Source of the DNA: Magnetococcales bacterium
GTDB taxonomy: Bacteria > Pseudomonadota > Magnetococcia > Magnetococcales > Magnetaquicoccaceae
Length of the DNA stretch: 33,264 nt
Reading direction: 5' to 3'
Assembly (NCBI GenBank): GCA_015231295.1
Contig: JADGBU010000011.1
Location: 1-33,264 of the forward strand
Shown here: one piece after another, positions 8,186-15,655 of the stretch
Layout: every line of letters starts with the position of its first letter
How positions within the stretch are numbered: the stretch's first letter is position 1
Made by a program: the position numbers and the translations under genes
Notes under the pieces: model-generated
Database searches by the model: none
Seen by the model: the letters and a program-made list of their open reading frames with translations, nothing else
Told to the model about the DNA's origin: nothing

Positions 8186-8857
8186 ATGGCATACATCCCA
8201 CCCTCAAAGGCCCAAGCGCGCCAACTGGTCATGTCGAAATTCCAGGGAAGACAAGACCTGGGAATGATCGTTGACACGGAATTCCTGCTGGCTCAAACCC
8301 AGGTTCTGGAAGGGTCCGGCGACTACTTACCAGCCTTTCTCTACCAGCAAAACGTCAAGACCGGCATCACCTCCGGGACCAACACCCTGTCCCTCAAGGC
8401 CCTCGGGACAGGAGGAACCACCCGTTTATTGGGGATCCCGCATGATGGCCTGGTGGGATGGGCCGCCACCGGGGGGACCAAACCCACCGTGGAACTGGTC
8501 AATGGCGAGAACAAGTTCCTGTGGATCAAGTTCAATGCGGCAGCGGCGGACACGCCGAGTTATTACTCCATACAGGGCGACACGATGACCCTGTTCCCCA
8601 CCCCCAACGCCAACTGCGACATTTACATCAACGGCATGTTTGCCGATGTCGATTGGGATTCCATGGCCAACACCGACACCAATCTGTGGCTGCGGTACGC
8701 GGGGGACTGGCTGATGGCCGAATCGAGCCGCCGGGTGGCCCAGCACATCGGTGACAAAGAGGCCGAGGGCCGCTTCGCTGCTGAATCAGAGTTAGCCAAA
8801 AAAAGGGTGATGAGTTCCGATCAGACGCGGGCCATGCAACAACGGGTAGGCCACTGA
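8186..8857 (+). CDS. Adaptor-like structural protein, copy 2
   Basis: 223 residues, ATG 8186 with GAGG at 8173-8176. It has the same plan as the next gene: an N-terminal helix with 'DTEFLLAQTQVLEGSGDYLPAFL', a beta region 'SGTNTLSLKALG', the motif 'GDTMTLFPTPNANCDIYI', an aromatic 'WLRYAGDWLMAE' and a helical C-terminus. The LFPTPN motif links it to the YPTP motif of the previous gene. It is a virion neck component by position. A 43-base stretch is nearly identical to the next gene. Confidence 0.7.
   Translation: MAYIPPSKAQARQLVMSKFQGRQDLGMIVDTEFLLAQTQVLEGSGDYLPAFLYQQNVKTGITSGTNTLSLKALGTGGTTRLLGIPHDGLVGWAATGGTKPTVELVNGENKFLWIKFNAAAADTPSYYSIQGDTMTLFPTPNANCDIYINGMFADVDWDSMANTDTNLWLRYAGDWLMAESSRRVAQHIGDKEAEGRFAAESELAKKRVMSSDQTRAMQQRVGH
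8576..8618 (+). repeat. 43-base direct repeat, first copy
   Basis: Identical to 9228-9270 apart from one base, while the flanking sequences of the two paralogous genes are well diverged. It encodes the GDTxTLFPTPNANC motif. Recent gene conversion or strong constraint would explain it. Confidence 0.85.
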
Positions 8858-8858
8858 C

Positions 8859-9512
8859 ATGACGCCATACACCAAAACGCAGATCAAGGCCCTGATCGCC
8901 AGCCGATGGGGTGGACGGTCCGATACCGACACCATCGTGGACTTCGAGATGCAGTTGGCGCAGACCATGACACTGGAGGGGACGGCAGGGTTTCTGCCGT
9001 CCTTTTTGATCAAGACCGTCTCCTCCACACTGACGAGCGGAACCGCCACACTCTCCCTGAAGGCTTTCAACGCCAACCGGGTGTTGCGGATCGGAGAGAA
9101 TGGACGGGTGATGTGGGGGGCATCCGGGGCGACCGCCGGGACGATTGAGTTGATCCGCGCCACCCATGCCCAACTCTTTGCCAAATACGGGACGAACACC
9201 GGCACCCCCGCAGCCTTCGCCATCGATGGCGACACGCTGACCCTGTTCCCCACCCCCAACGCCAACTGCGTGATCTTCATCACGGCCCATTTCCAGGACA
9301 CCGCCTGGACGGACGTTGCGTCCGGGGCCAACAATCTGTGGATGGAGTTTGCCGCCGACTGGTTCATTGCCGAGGGGATGCGGCGCATGGCCATGCATTT
9401 CACCGACGAGAAGGCGATGATGCTCTACGCCGCCGAAGCGGATGCGGCCAGAAAGCGGGTGATGGAGTGGGATGATGCGCGGCGTCATCCCATGGACAGG
9501 AGGGAGGGGTAA
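8859..9512 (+). CDS. Adaptor-like structural protein, copy 3 (paralogue of copy 2)
   Basis: 217 residues, ATG 8859 one base after the previous stop, with GGTAGG upstream. It is clearly homologous to the preceding protein over its whole length: 'DFEMQLAQTMTLEGTAGFLPSFL', 'SGTATLSLKAF', 'GDTLTLFPTPNANCVIFI' and 'LWMEFAADWFIAEGMRR'. The two probably arose by tandem duplication and may form different rings in the neck or hetero-oligomers. The stop is followed at once by the next ATG (9513), whose ribosome site is the last Gly/Arg codons (GGAGGGAGGGG). Confidence 0.7.
   Translation: MTPYTKTQIKALIASRWGGRSDTDTIVDFEMQLAQTMTLEGTAGFLPSFLIKTVSSTLTSGTATLSLKAFNANRVLRIGENGRVMWGASGATAGTIELIRATHAQLFAKYGTNTGTPAAFAIDGDTLTLFPTPNANCVIFITAHFQDTAWTDVASGANNLWMEFAADWFIAEGMRRMAMHFTDEKAMMLYAAEADAARKRVMEWDDARRHPMDRREG
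9228..9270 (+). repeat. 43-base direct repeat, second copy
   Basis: Second copy of the repeat at 8576-8618. A run of 33 bases is identical, and the copies differ only at 8585/9237 (A versus C). Confidence 0.85.
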
Positions 9513-10499
9513 ATGTTCGCCAATTACGCCTACCAATCCGGTGCCTCCAAGGCCAACATCCTGAACGATCTGGTACTCCTGGCCACCGGCACGACGGACA
9601 AAACCCTGCTATCGTCCGACTGCGATCAGGCCAACACCACGATCACATCGACCGATGCCGCAGGGTGGAGCGTTTACGACTCGTCAGCCGGGACCAACGC
9701 GAAATGCCTGCGCGCCCCACTCGCGGACGATGCATCCAGTTACAAATACATCGTCATCGACACCAACACCACCGGTGAATTGTATCTGGGGGTCTACGAC
9801 GACTGGAACCCGGCCACCCATGCCGGAACCAATCTGGCCCACTACTCCAGAACGGCAGGATATGGCCAAAGATGGACCGCTTCAGGGGCGGGAAACATTC
9901 TGGTTCACGCCACCGAACGGCATCTGGTTCTTCTCGGGATTTACGGAGCCACGGTTGGAGGGGCATCCAATATTGCTCCATGCGGATGTCTGGAGAGATC
10001 CAGGGTCGGATCGTGGGATGTCGTCGGTGGTGCAACCAAGCCTTATGTGTGGTGGGCACCGTTGGCATTCAATTTAGGACATGGCAGTAGTGGCTTGGTA
10101 TACGGGGCTAATGTATCCATAGTACGTCAAGGTTGTGCTGCATCGGCACCATCGATAAGGAGAACTGATGGGGCAATAATCACTGGATCCAGCGCGTATT
10201 TTGCTTGCAGCATTATCGGGATTAACACAAGAAACTTCCTCAGCTCAGGAGATTACAATTATATCCTTCCTGACGCAATTTATCCACGTTCGGCAAATGC
10301 CTCTGGCGGGTATGAAATACCGTTCCTGCAAATATTCCTGACAAACTACATGCTGGCCCCGGTACCATATGGAGAAATATCTTTGGTCAATGACATGTGG
10401 TTCAGCTTTCCGGGAATCTTCGCCAAGCAGGATGAAATCGTGAAAGATGGAGTCACGTATGTGGCGCTGGATACGTTCCTTCTGTTCAAGAAAGGGTGA
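9513..10499 (+). CDS. Phage structural protein, mosaic 3' half
   Basis: 328 residues, ATG 9513, very strong ribosome site. The N-terminal half starts 'ANYAYQSGASKANILNDLVLLATG', resembling short-tail phage structural proteins whose N-terminus helps assembly, followed by beta-rich Thr/Ser/Gly sequence (YKYIVIDTNTTGELYLGVYDDW). From about base 10060 codon use changes sharply to AT-rich codons (ATA, GTA, AGA, GGA) and stays so to the end, while the flanking genes are GC-rich. This suggests the C-terminal half (residues about 185-328) was replaced by recombination, as often happens in receptor-contacting virion proteins. Specific function not recognised. Confidence 0.65.
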   Translation: MFANYAYQSGASKANILNDLVLLATGTTDKTLLSSDCDQANTTITSTDAAGWSVYDSSAGTNAKCLRAPLADDASSYKYIVIDTNTTGELYLGVYDDWNPATHAGTNLAHYSRTAGYGQRWTASGAGNILVHATERHLVLLGIYGATVGGASNIAPCGCLERSRVGSWDVVGGATKPYVWWAPLAFNLGHGSSGLVYGANVSIVRQGCAASAPSIRRTDGAIITGSSAYFACSIIGINTRNFLSSGDYNYILPDAIYPRSANASGGYEIPFLQIFLTNYMLAPVPYGEISLVNDMWFSFPGIFAKQDEIVKDGVTYVALDTFLLFKKG

Positions 10500-10506
10500 T
10501 TGACAG

Positions 10507-10698
10507 ATGGCCACCATCACGGACACACCGATTCCGATTTCACCCGATGTCGGGTGGCATCTGACCAGCACCACTCCCCAAACGGTGGGCATACCGATTG
10601 CTCCAGTCGGGTGGCAATTCACCCGTTTTTCTGCCAACAGTTCAGGCTCTGCCTCTGGTGCCTGTTATTCCCCTGCCACCCGCTGGACGACCCCATAA
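10507..10698 (+). CDS. Small Thr/Pro-rich phage protein
   Basis: 63 residues, ATG 10507, eight bases after the previous stop, with weak AAAGGG upstream. The sequence is rich in Thr, Pro and Ser with a regular 'ISPDVGWHLTS...IAPVGWQFTRFS' duplication, so it may fold as a small beta unit. Its stop overlaps the nozzle start (TAATG, 10696-10700). The tight coupling and GC-rich wobble positions support a real gene; the function is unknown. Confidence 0.55.
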   Translation: MATITDTPIPISPDVGWHLTSTTPQTVGIPIAPVGWQFTRFSANSSGSASGACYSPATRWTTP

Positions 10699-12122
10699 TG
10701 CCTGTCAAGCTCATCACGAACCTGTCGGAACACGGAATCATCGTGGACCGGCCCGCGCATACCCTGCCCCCGAATGCCTTCAGCGGCGGGATGAACGTGC
10801 GCTTTGCCAACGGCACCGCCCAGAAGGTGCCGGGATACGTCGGGGTGCTGGGGACTCCAAACACCGCCCCCTGGTTCCTGCGGTACATGTACGACCAGTT
10901 GCTCTATGCCGGGGCGGCATCGGTGCATACGATCAAGGCCGGAACGCATTACGACATCACCCGCACAGCGGTCGAGGACGACCAGGTTTACGACGGCTCG
11001 TTCTCCGACCCGGACAGCACGAGGCCCTGGTGGACCACGGGAACGGGATGGAGCATCGGATCCGGCACGGCGACTTGTGACGGCTCCCAGACGGGGAGTT
11101 CCGCACTGGCCCAGAACGTGGGGGTGGTGAACACGGAAAGCTACACCGTGACCTTCACCGTCTCCGGGCATTCCGCCGGGGCGATCACTCCCAAGCTGGG
11201 GGGAACCGCCGGGACGGCCCGCTCTTCCAACGGCACCTTCACCGAGACCATCGTGGCCGGGAGTGCCGGGACATCCCTGGTGCTGGAGGGGGACGCCGAC
11301 TTCGCGGGATCGGTGACCGACATCCGCGTCACCAACAACGCGCCAGCCTATCATGCCACGGCGGATCAGGGATGGAACGGGGATGCCCTGGGCGGCATCG
11401 GGTATCTGAACAATGGCATCGATGCCCCCCAGATGTGGAACCCCATCATCGAGACCACCCGGCTCACCAACCTGACCAACTGGCCCGCCGGAATGCGGGT
11501 GCAGGCGTTGCGGTTCTTCAAGTCCATCCTGATCGGCCTGCACGTCACCAAGGGTGGCGTGGCCTACCCGCAGTTGATGGCCTGGTCCGATCCGGCGGAA
11601 CCAGGGCAGGTTCCCTCCTCATGGGCTATCGATGACCCCACCAAGCTCTCTGGCCAGATGACCGTGGATGAAACCGGGTCGGCCCTGGTGGAAGGGCAGC
11701 CGCTGCGCGATACCTTCGTGATCTACAAGGATGACCAGATCTGGGGAGCCTCCTTCATCGGTGCGCCCTACATTTTCCAGGTGGCGCCCATCGTCAAAAG
11801 CGTCGGGGTGCTGACCCAGAATTGCGTGACCATGGTGGATGGCACCCACTATGTGATGGGGAGAGACGACCTTTACGCCTTCGACGGCAACTCGGCCCGG
11901 TCGCTGCTGACCGGTAAAAACAAGTCCTGGTTCGAGCAAAGGGTTGACCCCACCCACAAAGACCGGTCGTTCGTGGCCGCCAACCGGACCGAACGGGAGG
12001 TGTGGTTTTGCTTCCCGGAACGGGGGGCCTCCTGGTGTACCTTGGCCCTGACCTACAACTACGCCTTCAACACCTGGGGCACACGCCAACTGCCGAATTT
12101 GAGCGCGATGGCCGAGGTGTGA
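10698..12122 (+). CDS. Tail nozzle/stabilisation protein (P22 gp10-like), N-terminal part
   Basis: 474 residues from ATG 10698, which overlaps the previous stop; the longer ORF from 10500 starts with unlikely His/Cys-rich sequence. The opening 'LPPNAFSGGMNVRFANGTAQKVPGY' is typical of gp10-like nozzle and stabilisation proteins that close the portal and form the short tail tube. Beta-propeller-like repeats follow (MRVQALRFFKSILIGLHV, DTFVIYKDDQIWGASF, MVDGTHYVMGRDDLYAFDG). Residues about 99-212 form an inserted jelly-roll-like domain resembling carbohydrate-binding modules (GWSIGSGTATC, SYTVTFTVSG, SNGTFTETIVAG). The protein stops at 'YNYAFNTWGTRQLPNLSAMAEV', where full-length relatives go on to a C-terminal beta domain; that domain is found in the two later genes. 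Confidence 0.7.
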   Translation: MPVKLITNLSEHGIIVDRPAHTLPPNAFSGGMNVRFANGTAQKVPGYVGVLGTPNTAPWFLRYMYDQLLYAGAASVHTIKAGTHYDITRTAVEDDQVYDGSFSDPDSTRPWWTTGTGWSIGSGTATCDGSQTGSSALAQNVGVVNTESYTVTFTVSGHSAGAITPKLGGTAGTARSSNGTFTETIVAGSAGTSLVLEGDADFAGSVTDIRVTNNAPAYHATADQGWNGDALGGIGYLNNGIDAPQMWNPIIETTRLTNLTNWPAGMRVQALRFFKSILIGLHVTKGGVAYPQLMAWSDPAEPGQVPSSWAIDDPTKLSGQMTVDETGSALVEGQPLRDTFVIYKDDQIWGASFIGAPYIFQVAPIVKSVGVLTQNCVTMVDGTHYVMGRDDLYAFDGNSARSLLTGKNKSWFEQRVDPTHKDRSFVAANRTEREVWFCFPERGASWCTLALTYNYAFNTWGTRQLPNLSAMAEV

Positions 12123-12166
12123 TGGCATCACATCCCAACCAACATTCCAACCAACGGAGTCATGAC

Positions 12167-12370
12167 ATGGACGATTTGCAAAACCGGTTCAGCTATCACC
12201 CCCCGAAACCTGGTCAAGCGGATCGGTATCAAAAGATCCGGGCCGCCGCGCTGGATTTTGCCCAGTTGATATGTGCGGAAACACCCAAAAGCCGTGAACA
12301 GGCTCTGGCCATCACCCATCTGGAGGATACGGTGATGTGGACCAACGCGGCCATCGCCCGCAACGAGTGA
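12167..12370 (+). CDS. acb2: Acb2-type anti-CBASS cyclic-nucleotide sponge
   Basis: 67 residues. ATG 12167 is chosen for the ACGGAG site 7 bases upstream and because the family begins here; ATG 12122 in frame overlaps the nozzle stop and would add 15 residues. The protein fits the Acb2/Tad1 hairpin family closely: N-terminal NRFSYHPPKPGQADRYQKIR, a helix 'ALDFAQLICAETPKSREQAL', and the C-terminal hallmark HLEDTVMWTNAAIARNE. Known members are small helical hexamers that bind and sequester cyclic di- and trinucleotide signals made by CBASS enzymes, so the Cap effectors are not activated. It sits between the two parts of the nozzle and would be expressed late with virion genes. Length is typical of short members. 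Confidence 0.85.
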   Translation: MDDLQNRFSYHPPKPGQADRYQKIRAAALDFAQLICAETPKSREQALAITHLEDTVMWTNAAIARNE

Positions 12371-12377
12371 TCCTCGC

Positions 12378-13937
12378 ATGGGAGGGATCGACTACGGACT
12401 TTCGCCCTGGCAGGAGGAGCAGATCGTTGGCGTCACCTCCCCATGCCTGTGCGGGGGATGTTCGATCGCGATCACCTCCACCGGGGACATGCATTCGGTC
12501 CGGGCGATCACGGATGGGGAGGTCCGCTATGCCCGATCCCTGGACGGCGGTGCCACCTGGACCGATGGCCAATTGGTGGAAAACGGGGTGCGCTGGTGGA
12601 ACCACTCGGTCCACATCATTGGCGACTCGTCGGACCGGCTCTATGTGTTCTTCGTGGACGCGGATGACACGTTGAGGGTCAAAAAGTCCACCGACAACGG
12701 AGACAGTTGGACACCGCACACCATCGGCTCCCCATCCGGGAAAACGTTGGGGAGACGATTGTGGGCGGTGGCGGATGGCTCCGATCTCCTCCACGTGGCC
12801 ATCCGGGATGACGAGGGGACGGTCTGGCACTCCAAATCCCTTGATCTGGGGGTTTCATGGGCCACCTGGAAGCAGGTATCCGGCCCCATCGTCCACCTGG
12901 ATTGGGCCACCAACATCCAAATCGCCGTGGATGGCGCGGGGAACCTGCACCTCGTTGCCGAGGCGATTGTGTCGGATGCCAGAACCACATTCTGGGCGAT
13001 GTCGCGGGATATCGGGGCCACCTGGACAGAGTGGAGCCAGGGATGGCATGCCGGGGCGGCTTGCGCGGCAACCATTGCCGCCAAGTGGACCAACAAGGTC
13101 TGTATCGTCTATGTCGAGGGCAACGACATCCGGTCGGCCAGATCGTCGAATGGGGGGACTGCCTGGACCCATGAAACGGTCATCACCGGAACGGCTGATT
13201 TCATTTTCGACCTGTGGTCTCCACCGGGCTTGATCGCCCTGGCGGATGGCGGTTGGCATGCCTTCGTCTATGTGGGCGGGGCGGTCCACAAAATCCTGAA
13301 TTTTTACAAAACCGCCTTCGACGCCCCCTGGACCATGGGGGAATACGTGATTGTGGGCGCGGAATGGAAAACCCCGGCGGACATCACTGCCGCCTCCAGG
13401 GGGGCGAACACGGTGGTGCAAGCGTCGGTCGGGGTATCCCCCACCCACGGCGTGGTGAAAATCACAGCCGGGACCGGAGCGAGGGGAACCTCTGGGGGGG
13501 ATTCGGCTCATGGTGACACGGCGACCATCCTGGCCACCGCCACCCGCACGAAAAGAGTCGATCCGGATCAGGTGGCGTCCGGGGTCGGGGACCATCTATA
13601 TCTGATGGATTGCGGCACCAGGGCCAACGGGAACGACCTGTCAATCAGCCTGGAGCGCACCGGGATCGTGCTCGAAGAAGGATCCATCGTGCAGGTGAGC
13701 GAGGTGTGGCCCGAGATGATCGGGGATAGTCCTCTTGATGTGCAGGTCGGGAGTCATTCCTCACCGGAGGGAGAAATCACCTGGAATACAGCGCAAACCT
13801 TCGACCCGATCATGAATGAGAAAGTGGATGTGCGGGTGACCGGGCGGTTCATCGCGATTCGCTTCATCGGGGCCAACGCATCGACCTGGGAGTTGGCCGG
13901 ATTTGCTCTGAAGTATGAAGTCAGGGGGAGATACTGA
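12378..13937 (+). CDS. Asp-box (BNR/sialidase-like) beta-propeller with nozzle-like C-terminal domain
   Basis: 519 residues. Five Asp-box motifs of the form SxDxGxxW occur at regular spacing: SLDGGATWT (54-62), STDNGDSWT (104-112), SLDLGVSWA (154), SRDIGATWT (209) and a degenerate SSNGGTAWT (256). This indicates a sialidase-like beta-propeller, usually glycan-binding or glycan-cleaving in phages. I could not find a convincing sialidase Arg triad, so binding is safer than catalysis. Residues about 393-519 form a separate beta domain ending 'RFIAIRFIGANASTWELAGF' and 'KYEVRGRY'. This domain matches the whole of the next gene and the usual C-terminal domain of gp10-like nozzles. The start has only a weak ribosome site, so translation may depend on readthrough from acb2. 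Confidence 0.72.
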   Translation: MGGIDYGLSPWQEEQIVGVTSPCLCGGCSIAITSTGDMHSVRAITDGEVRYARSLDGGATWTDGQLVENGVRWWNHSVHIIGDSSDRLYVFFVDADDTLRVKKSTDNGDSWTPHTIGSPSGKTLGRRLWAVADGSDLLHVAIRDDEGTVWHSKSLDLGVSWATWKQVSGPIVHLDWATNIQIAVDGAGNLHLVAEAIVSDARTTFWAMSRDIGATWTEWSQGWHAGAACAATIAAKWTNKVCIVYVEGNDIRSARSSNGGTAWTHETVITGTADFIFDLWSPPGLIALADGGWHAFVYVGGAVHKILNFYKTAFDAPWTMGEYVIVGAEWKTPADITAASRGANTVVQASVGVSPTHGVVKITAGTGARGTSGGDSAHGDTATILATATRTKRVDPDQVASGVGDHLYLMDCGTRANGNDLSISLERTGIVLEEGSIVQVSEVWPEMIGDSPLDVQVGSHSSPEGEITWNTAQTFDPIMNEKVDVRVTGRFIAIRFIGANASTWELAGFALKYEVRGRY

Positions 13938-14389
13938 TGGGAAGCATCGATTTCACGACGTGGGTGGCATCTCCCAGAGGCAATCGGGTGGAACCGGATG
14001 TGGTGATGGCGTCCGCCGGAGATACCAAGCTCTATCTGGCGGATGCCGGGAATACCTGCGATGGAGCGATGATGACGGCCACGCTGACCCGTACCGGACT
14101 GAGACCCTCCGAAGACCCGACCCAATTTGTGCAACTGGTCAACTTGTGGCCCGCTCTCGATGCGACCGGGCCGATCAAAATCAAGGTCGGGTATCAAAGA
14201 AAGACCACCGACGCGGTGACATGGGGACCGGACATCACCTTTGACCCGGCCACCAAAGACCATCTCGGACAATCCGGAGCGGTGAACGCCACCGGACGGC
14301 TGCTGGCGGTGCATTTCAGCAGCGACACGGACGCATCCTGGGAGTTGGGATCGTATGGGATCGAGTTCAACGTGAAAGGGAGATATTGA
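13937..14389 (+). CDS. Free-standing nozzle-like C-terminal beta domain
   Basis: 150 residues, ATG 13937 overlapping the previous stop (TGATG), ribosome site AGGGGGA upstream. The sequence aligns with the last 125 residues of the previous protein: 'NRVEPDVVMASAGDTKLYLAD', 'ALDATGPIKIKVGYQ', 'WGPDITFDPATKD', 'GRLLAVHFSSDTDASWELGSYGIEF' and the shared ending KGRY (RGRY in the previous protein). Stand-alone duplication of a nozzle domain suggests a role in closing or completing the tail ring. No enzyme motif is visible. Confidence 0.68.
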   Translation: MGSIDFTTWVASPRGNRVEPDVVMASAGDTKLYLADAGNTCDGAMMTATLTRTGLRPSEDPTQFVQLVNLWPALDATGPIKIKVGYQRKTTDAVTWGPDITFDPATKDHLGQSGAVNATGRLLAVHFSSDTDASWELGSYGIEFNVKGRY

Positions 14390-14643
14390 TGGCAGACTAT
14401 TCACCGGCCCAACCCCCCACAGGGGGGGATTTGCGGGCGGCCCTGGCCTGGGTGTACCAGCAATTGGCCATGGTGGCGACCCGGATGCGTGAGGGCAGTG
14501 ACACCCTGCAACTCACGGTGCTGCACAGACCCCCCGCGAAATTCGCCGAGGGAACAGTGGTCTTCGCGGATGGAGCCGACTGGAACCCTGGCTCCGGGCG
14601 GGGGATGTATTGCTATGAAGATAATACATGGAGCAAAAAATAA
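14389..14643 (+). CDS. Small virion-associated protein, unknown
   Basis: 84 residues from ATG 14389, overlapping the previous stop (the TTG three bases earlier is less likely). The N-terminal half is a helix (GDLRAALAWVYQQLAMVATRM); the C-terminal part resembles a tail-protein module: 'KFAEGTVVFADGADWNPGSG' then 'GMYCYEDNTWSKK'. This 'G...YCY.dg.W' ending is common in phage tail proteins and collar components. Its last codons contain the ribosome site of the next gene. The base composition turns AT-rich from about 14620. Confidence 0.65.
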   Translation: MADYSPAQPPTGGDLRAALAWVYQQLAMVATRMREGSDTLQLTVLHRPPAKFAEGTVVFADGADWNPGSGRGMYCYEDNTWSKK

Positions 14644-15644
14644 TGGGTTATTTACTGCAAAATAAAGTAAAATATAATGAGGCTCCGAGATATACTAACG
14701 GACTTACTTATATAAGACTATCTGATAAACTACCAACAAAGATATCTGACACACTAGCATCTGAAGAACCTATAGCAACAGTTAAACAATCAACCAGCTT
14801 CGATGCAGCAGCGCAACAAAAAATGTGGCAGGACGCATTGGACAAAAATAACCAAGCGTCAAGAGAATCGCAATCCGCATTTGCTGCGGCCATGAAGAAG
14901 CAAACTGAAGAAGCGGACAAGCGGTCCGCAGACCTATTCAAGGGGTTTGAAAGCACACTTTCCTCCACGATGGACAAGCGCATGCAGGACATGAGCAATC
15001 TGTTGTCTGAGACCCAGGTGGCGCAAGCCATGAGATTGAAAGAACAGGAAGACAGGCAACGCGAGCAGGACCAATCCGCATGGGATTCCGCAGTCCAATC
15101 CAATGATGCCATGGCCGACATGACCAGGCAGAATTTCGACATCAACCAAGGGGTGACCCTTAAATCGGACGCCATTGGAGCCGGAGCGTTCGGTTCATCG
15201 CGCTCGGCTATCGCGTCGGGAATCGCCCGTGGAGGCATGGAACAGGATATCGCCAACCAGTCCATGCAAAATCTGTCCGGTTTCGCCGGCAAAGAAATCG
15301 ACCGCAGCAACCAGACTTGGCAGACGCACAATCAGATCGGCAATTCCATCATGCAACAGGCGATGGATGCCTCGTCGGCGGCAGGGCTGGAGCAACTGAA
15401 ATCCGGATTGACGGGTGTGCAGAGTTTGGTTGATGCCAGCCATGAGATTGGGAAAACGATTCTTGGAAATCAGAACAAAATGACATTGCTGGATGCGGCA
15501 GGAACGCAACAGAATAACCAATTATTGTTGGATACAGATCAAAGGAATCAGTTGGAAACACTGGCAAGCCAGACAAAAAGGGACATCTCTGCCCTCAATA
15601 CGAATCAGGTTGGCAGTAACCTGATCGGTCTGATCAAACCATAA
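14643..15644 (+). CDS. Probable internal virion (ejection) protein, coiled coil
   Basis: 333 residues from ATG 14643 (TAATG overlap; GGAG 14630-14633); ATG 14628 would add five residues. Almost entirely helical and rich in Gln, Asn, Ser and Asp, with long heptads at residues about 45-150 and 'RNQLETLASQTKRD' near the end. A Gly/Ala/Ser-rich hinge sits mid-protein (AIGAGAFGSSRSAIASGIARGG); such segments are common in ejection proteins that cross membranes with the DNA. The first 60 or so codons are strikingly AT-rich with rare codons (ATA, TTA, AGA), unlike the rest of the gene. Confidence 0.6.
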   Translation: MGYLLQNKVKYNEAPRYTNGLTYIRLSDKLPTKISDTLASEEPIATVKQSTSFDAAAQQKMWQDALDKNNQASRESQSAFAAAMKKQTEEADKRSADLFKGFESTLSSTMDKRMQDMSNLLSETQVAQAMRLKEQEDRQREQDQSAWDSAVQSNDAMADMTRQNFDINQGVTLKSDAIGAGAFGSSRSAIASGIARGGMEQDIANQSMQNLSGFAGKEIDRSNQTWQTHNQIGNSIMQQAMDASSAAGLEQLKSGLTGVQSLVDASHEIGKTILGNQNKMTLLDAAGTQQNNQLLLDTDQRNQLETLASQTKRDISALNTNQVGSNLIGLIKP

Positions 15645-15655
15645 AGGATAACCGA

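Noticed and set aside
10060-10499. Possible diversity-generating-retroelement variable region in the mosaic gene
   Set aside because: No reverse transcriptase and no template repeat were found in the window, and the composition change covers over 400 bases rather than a short adenine-targeted segment.
10500-10697. N-terminal extension of the nozzle ORF from 10500
   Set aside because: The 66 extra codons give a His/Cys-rich sequence unlike the family, and they overlap the better-supported 63-residue gene in another frame.
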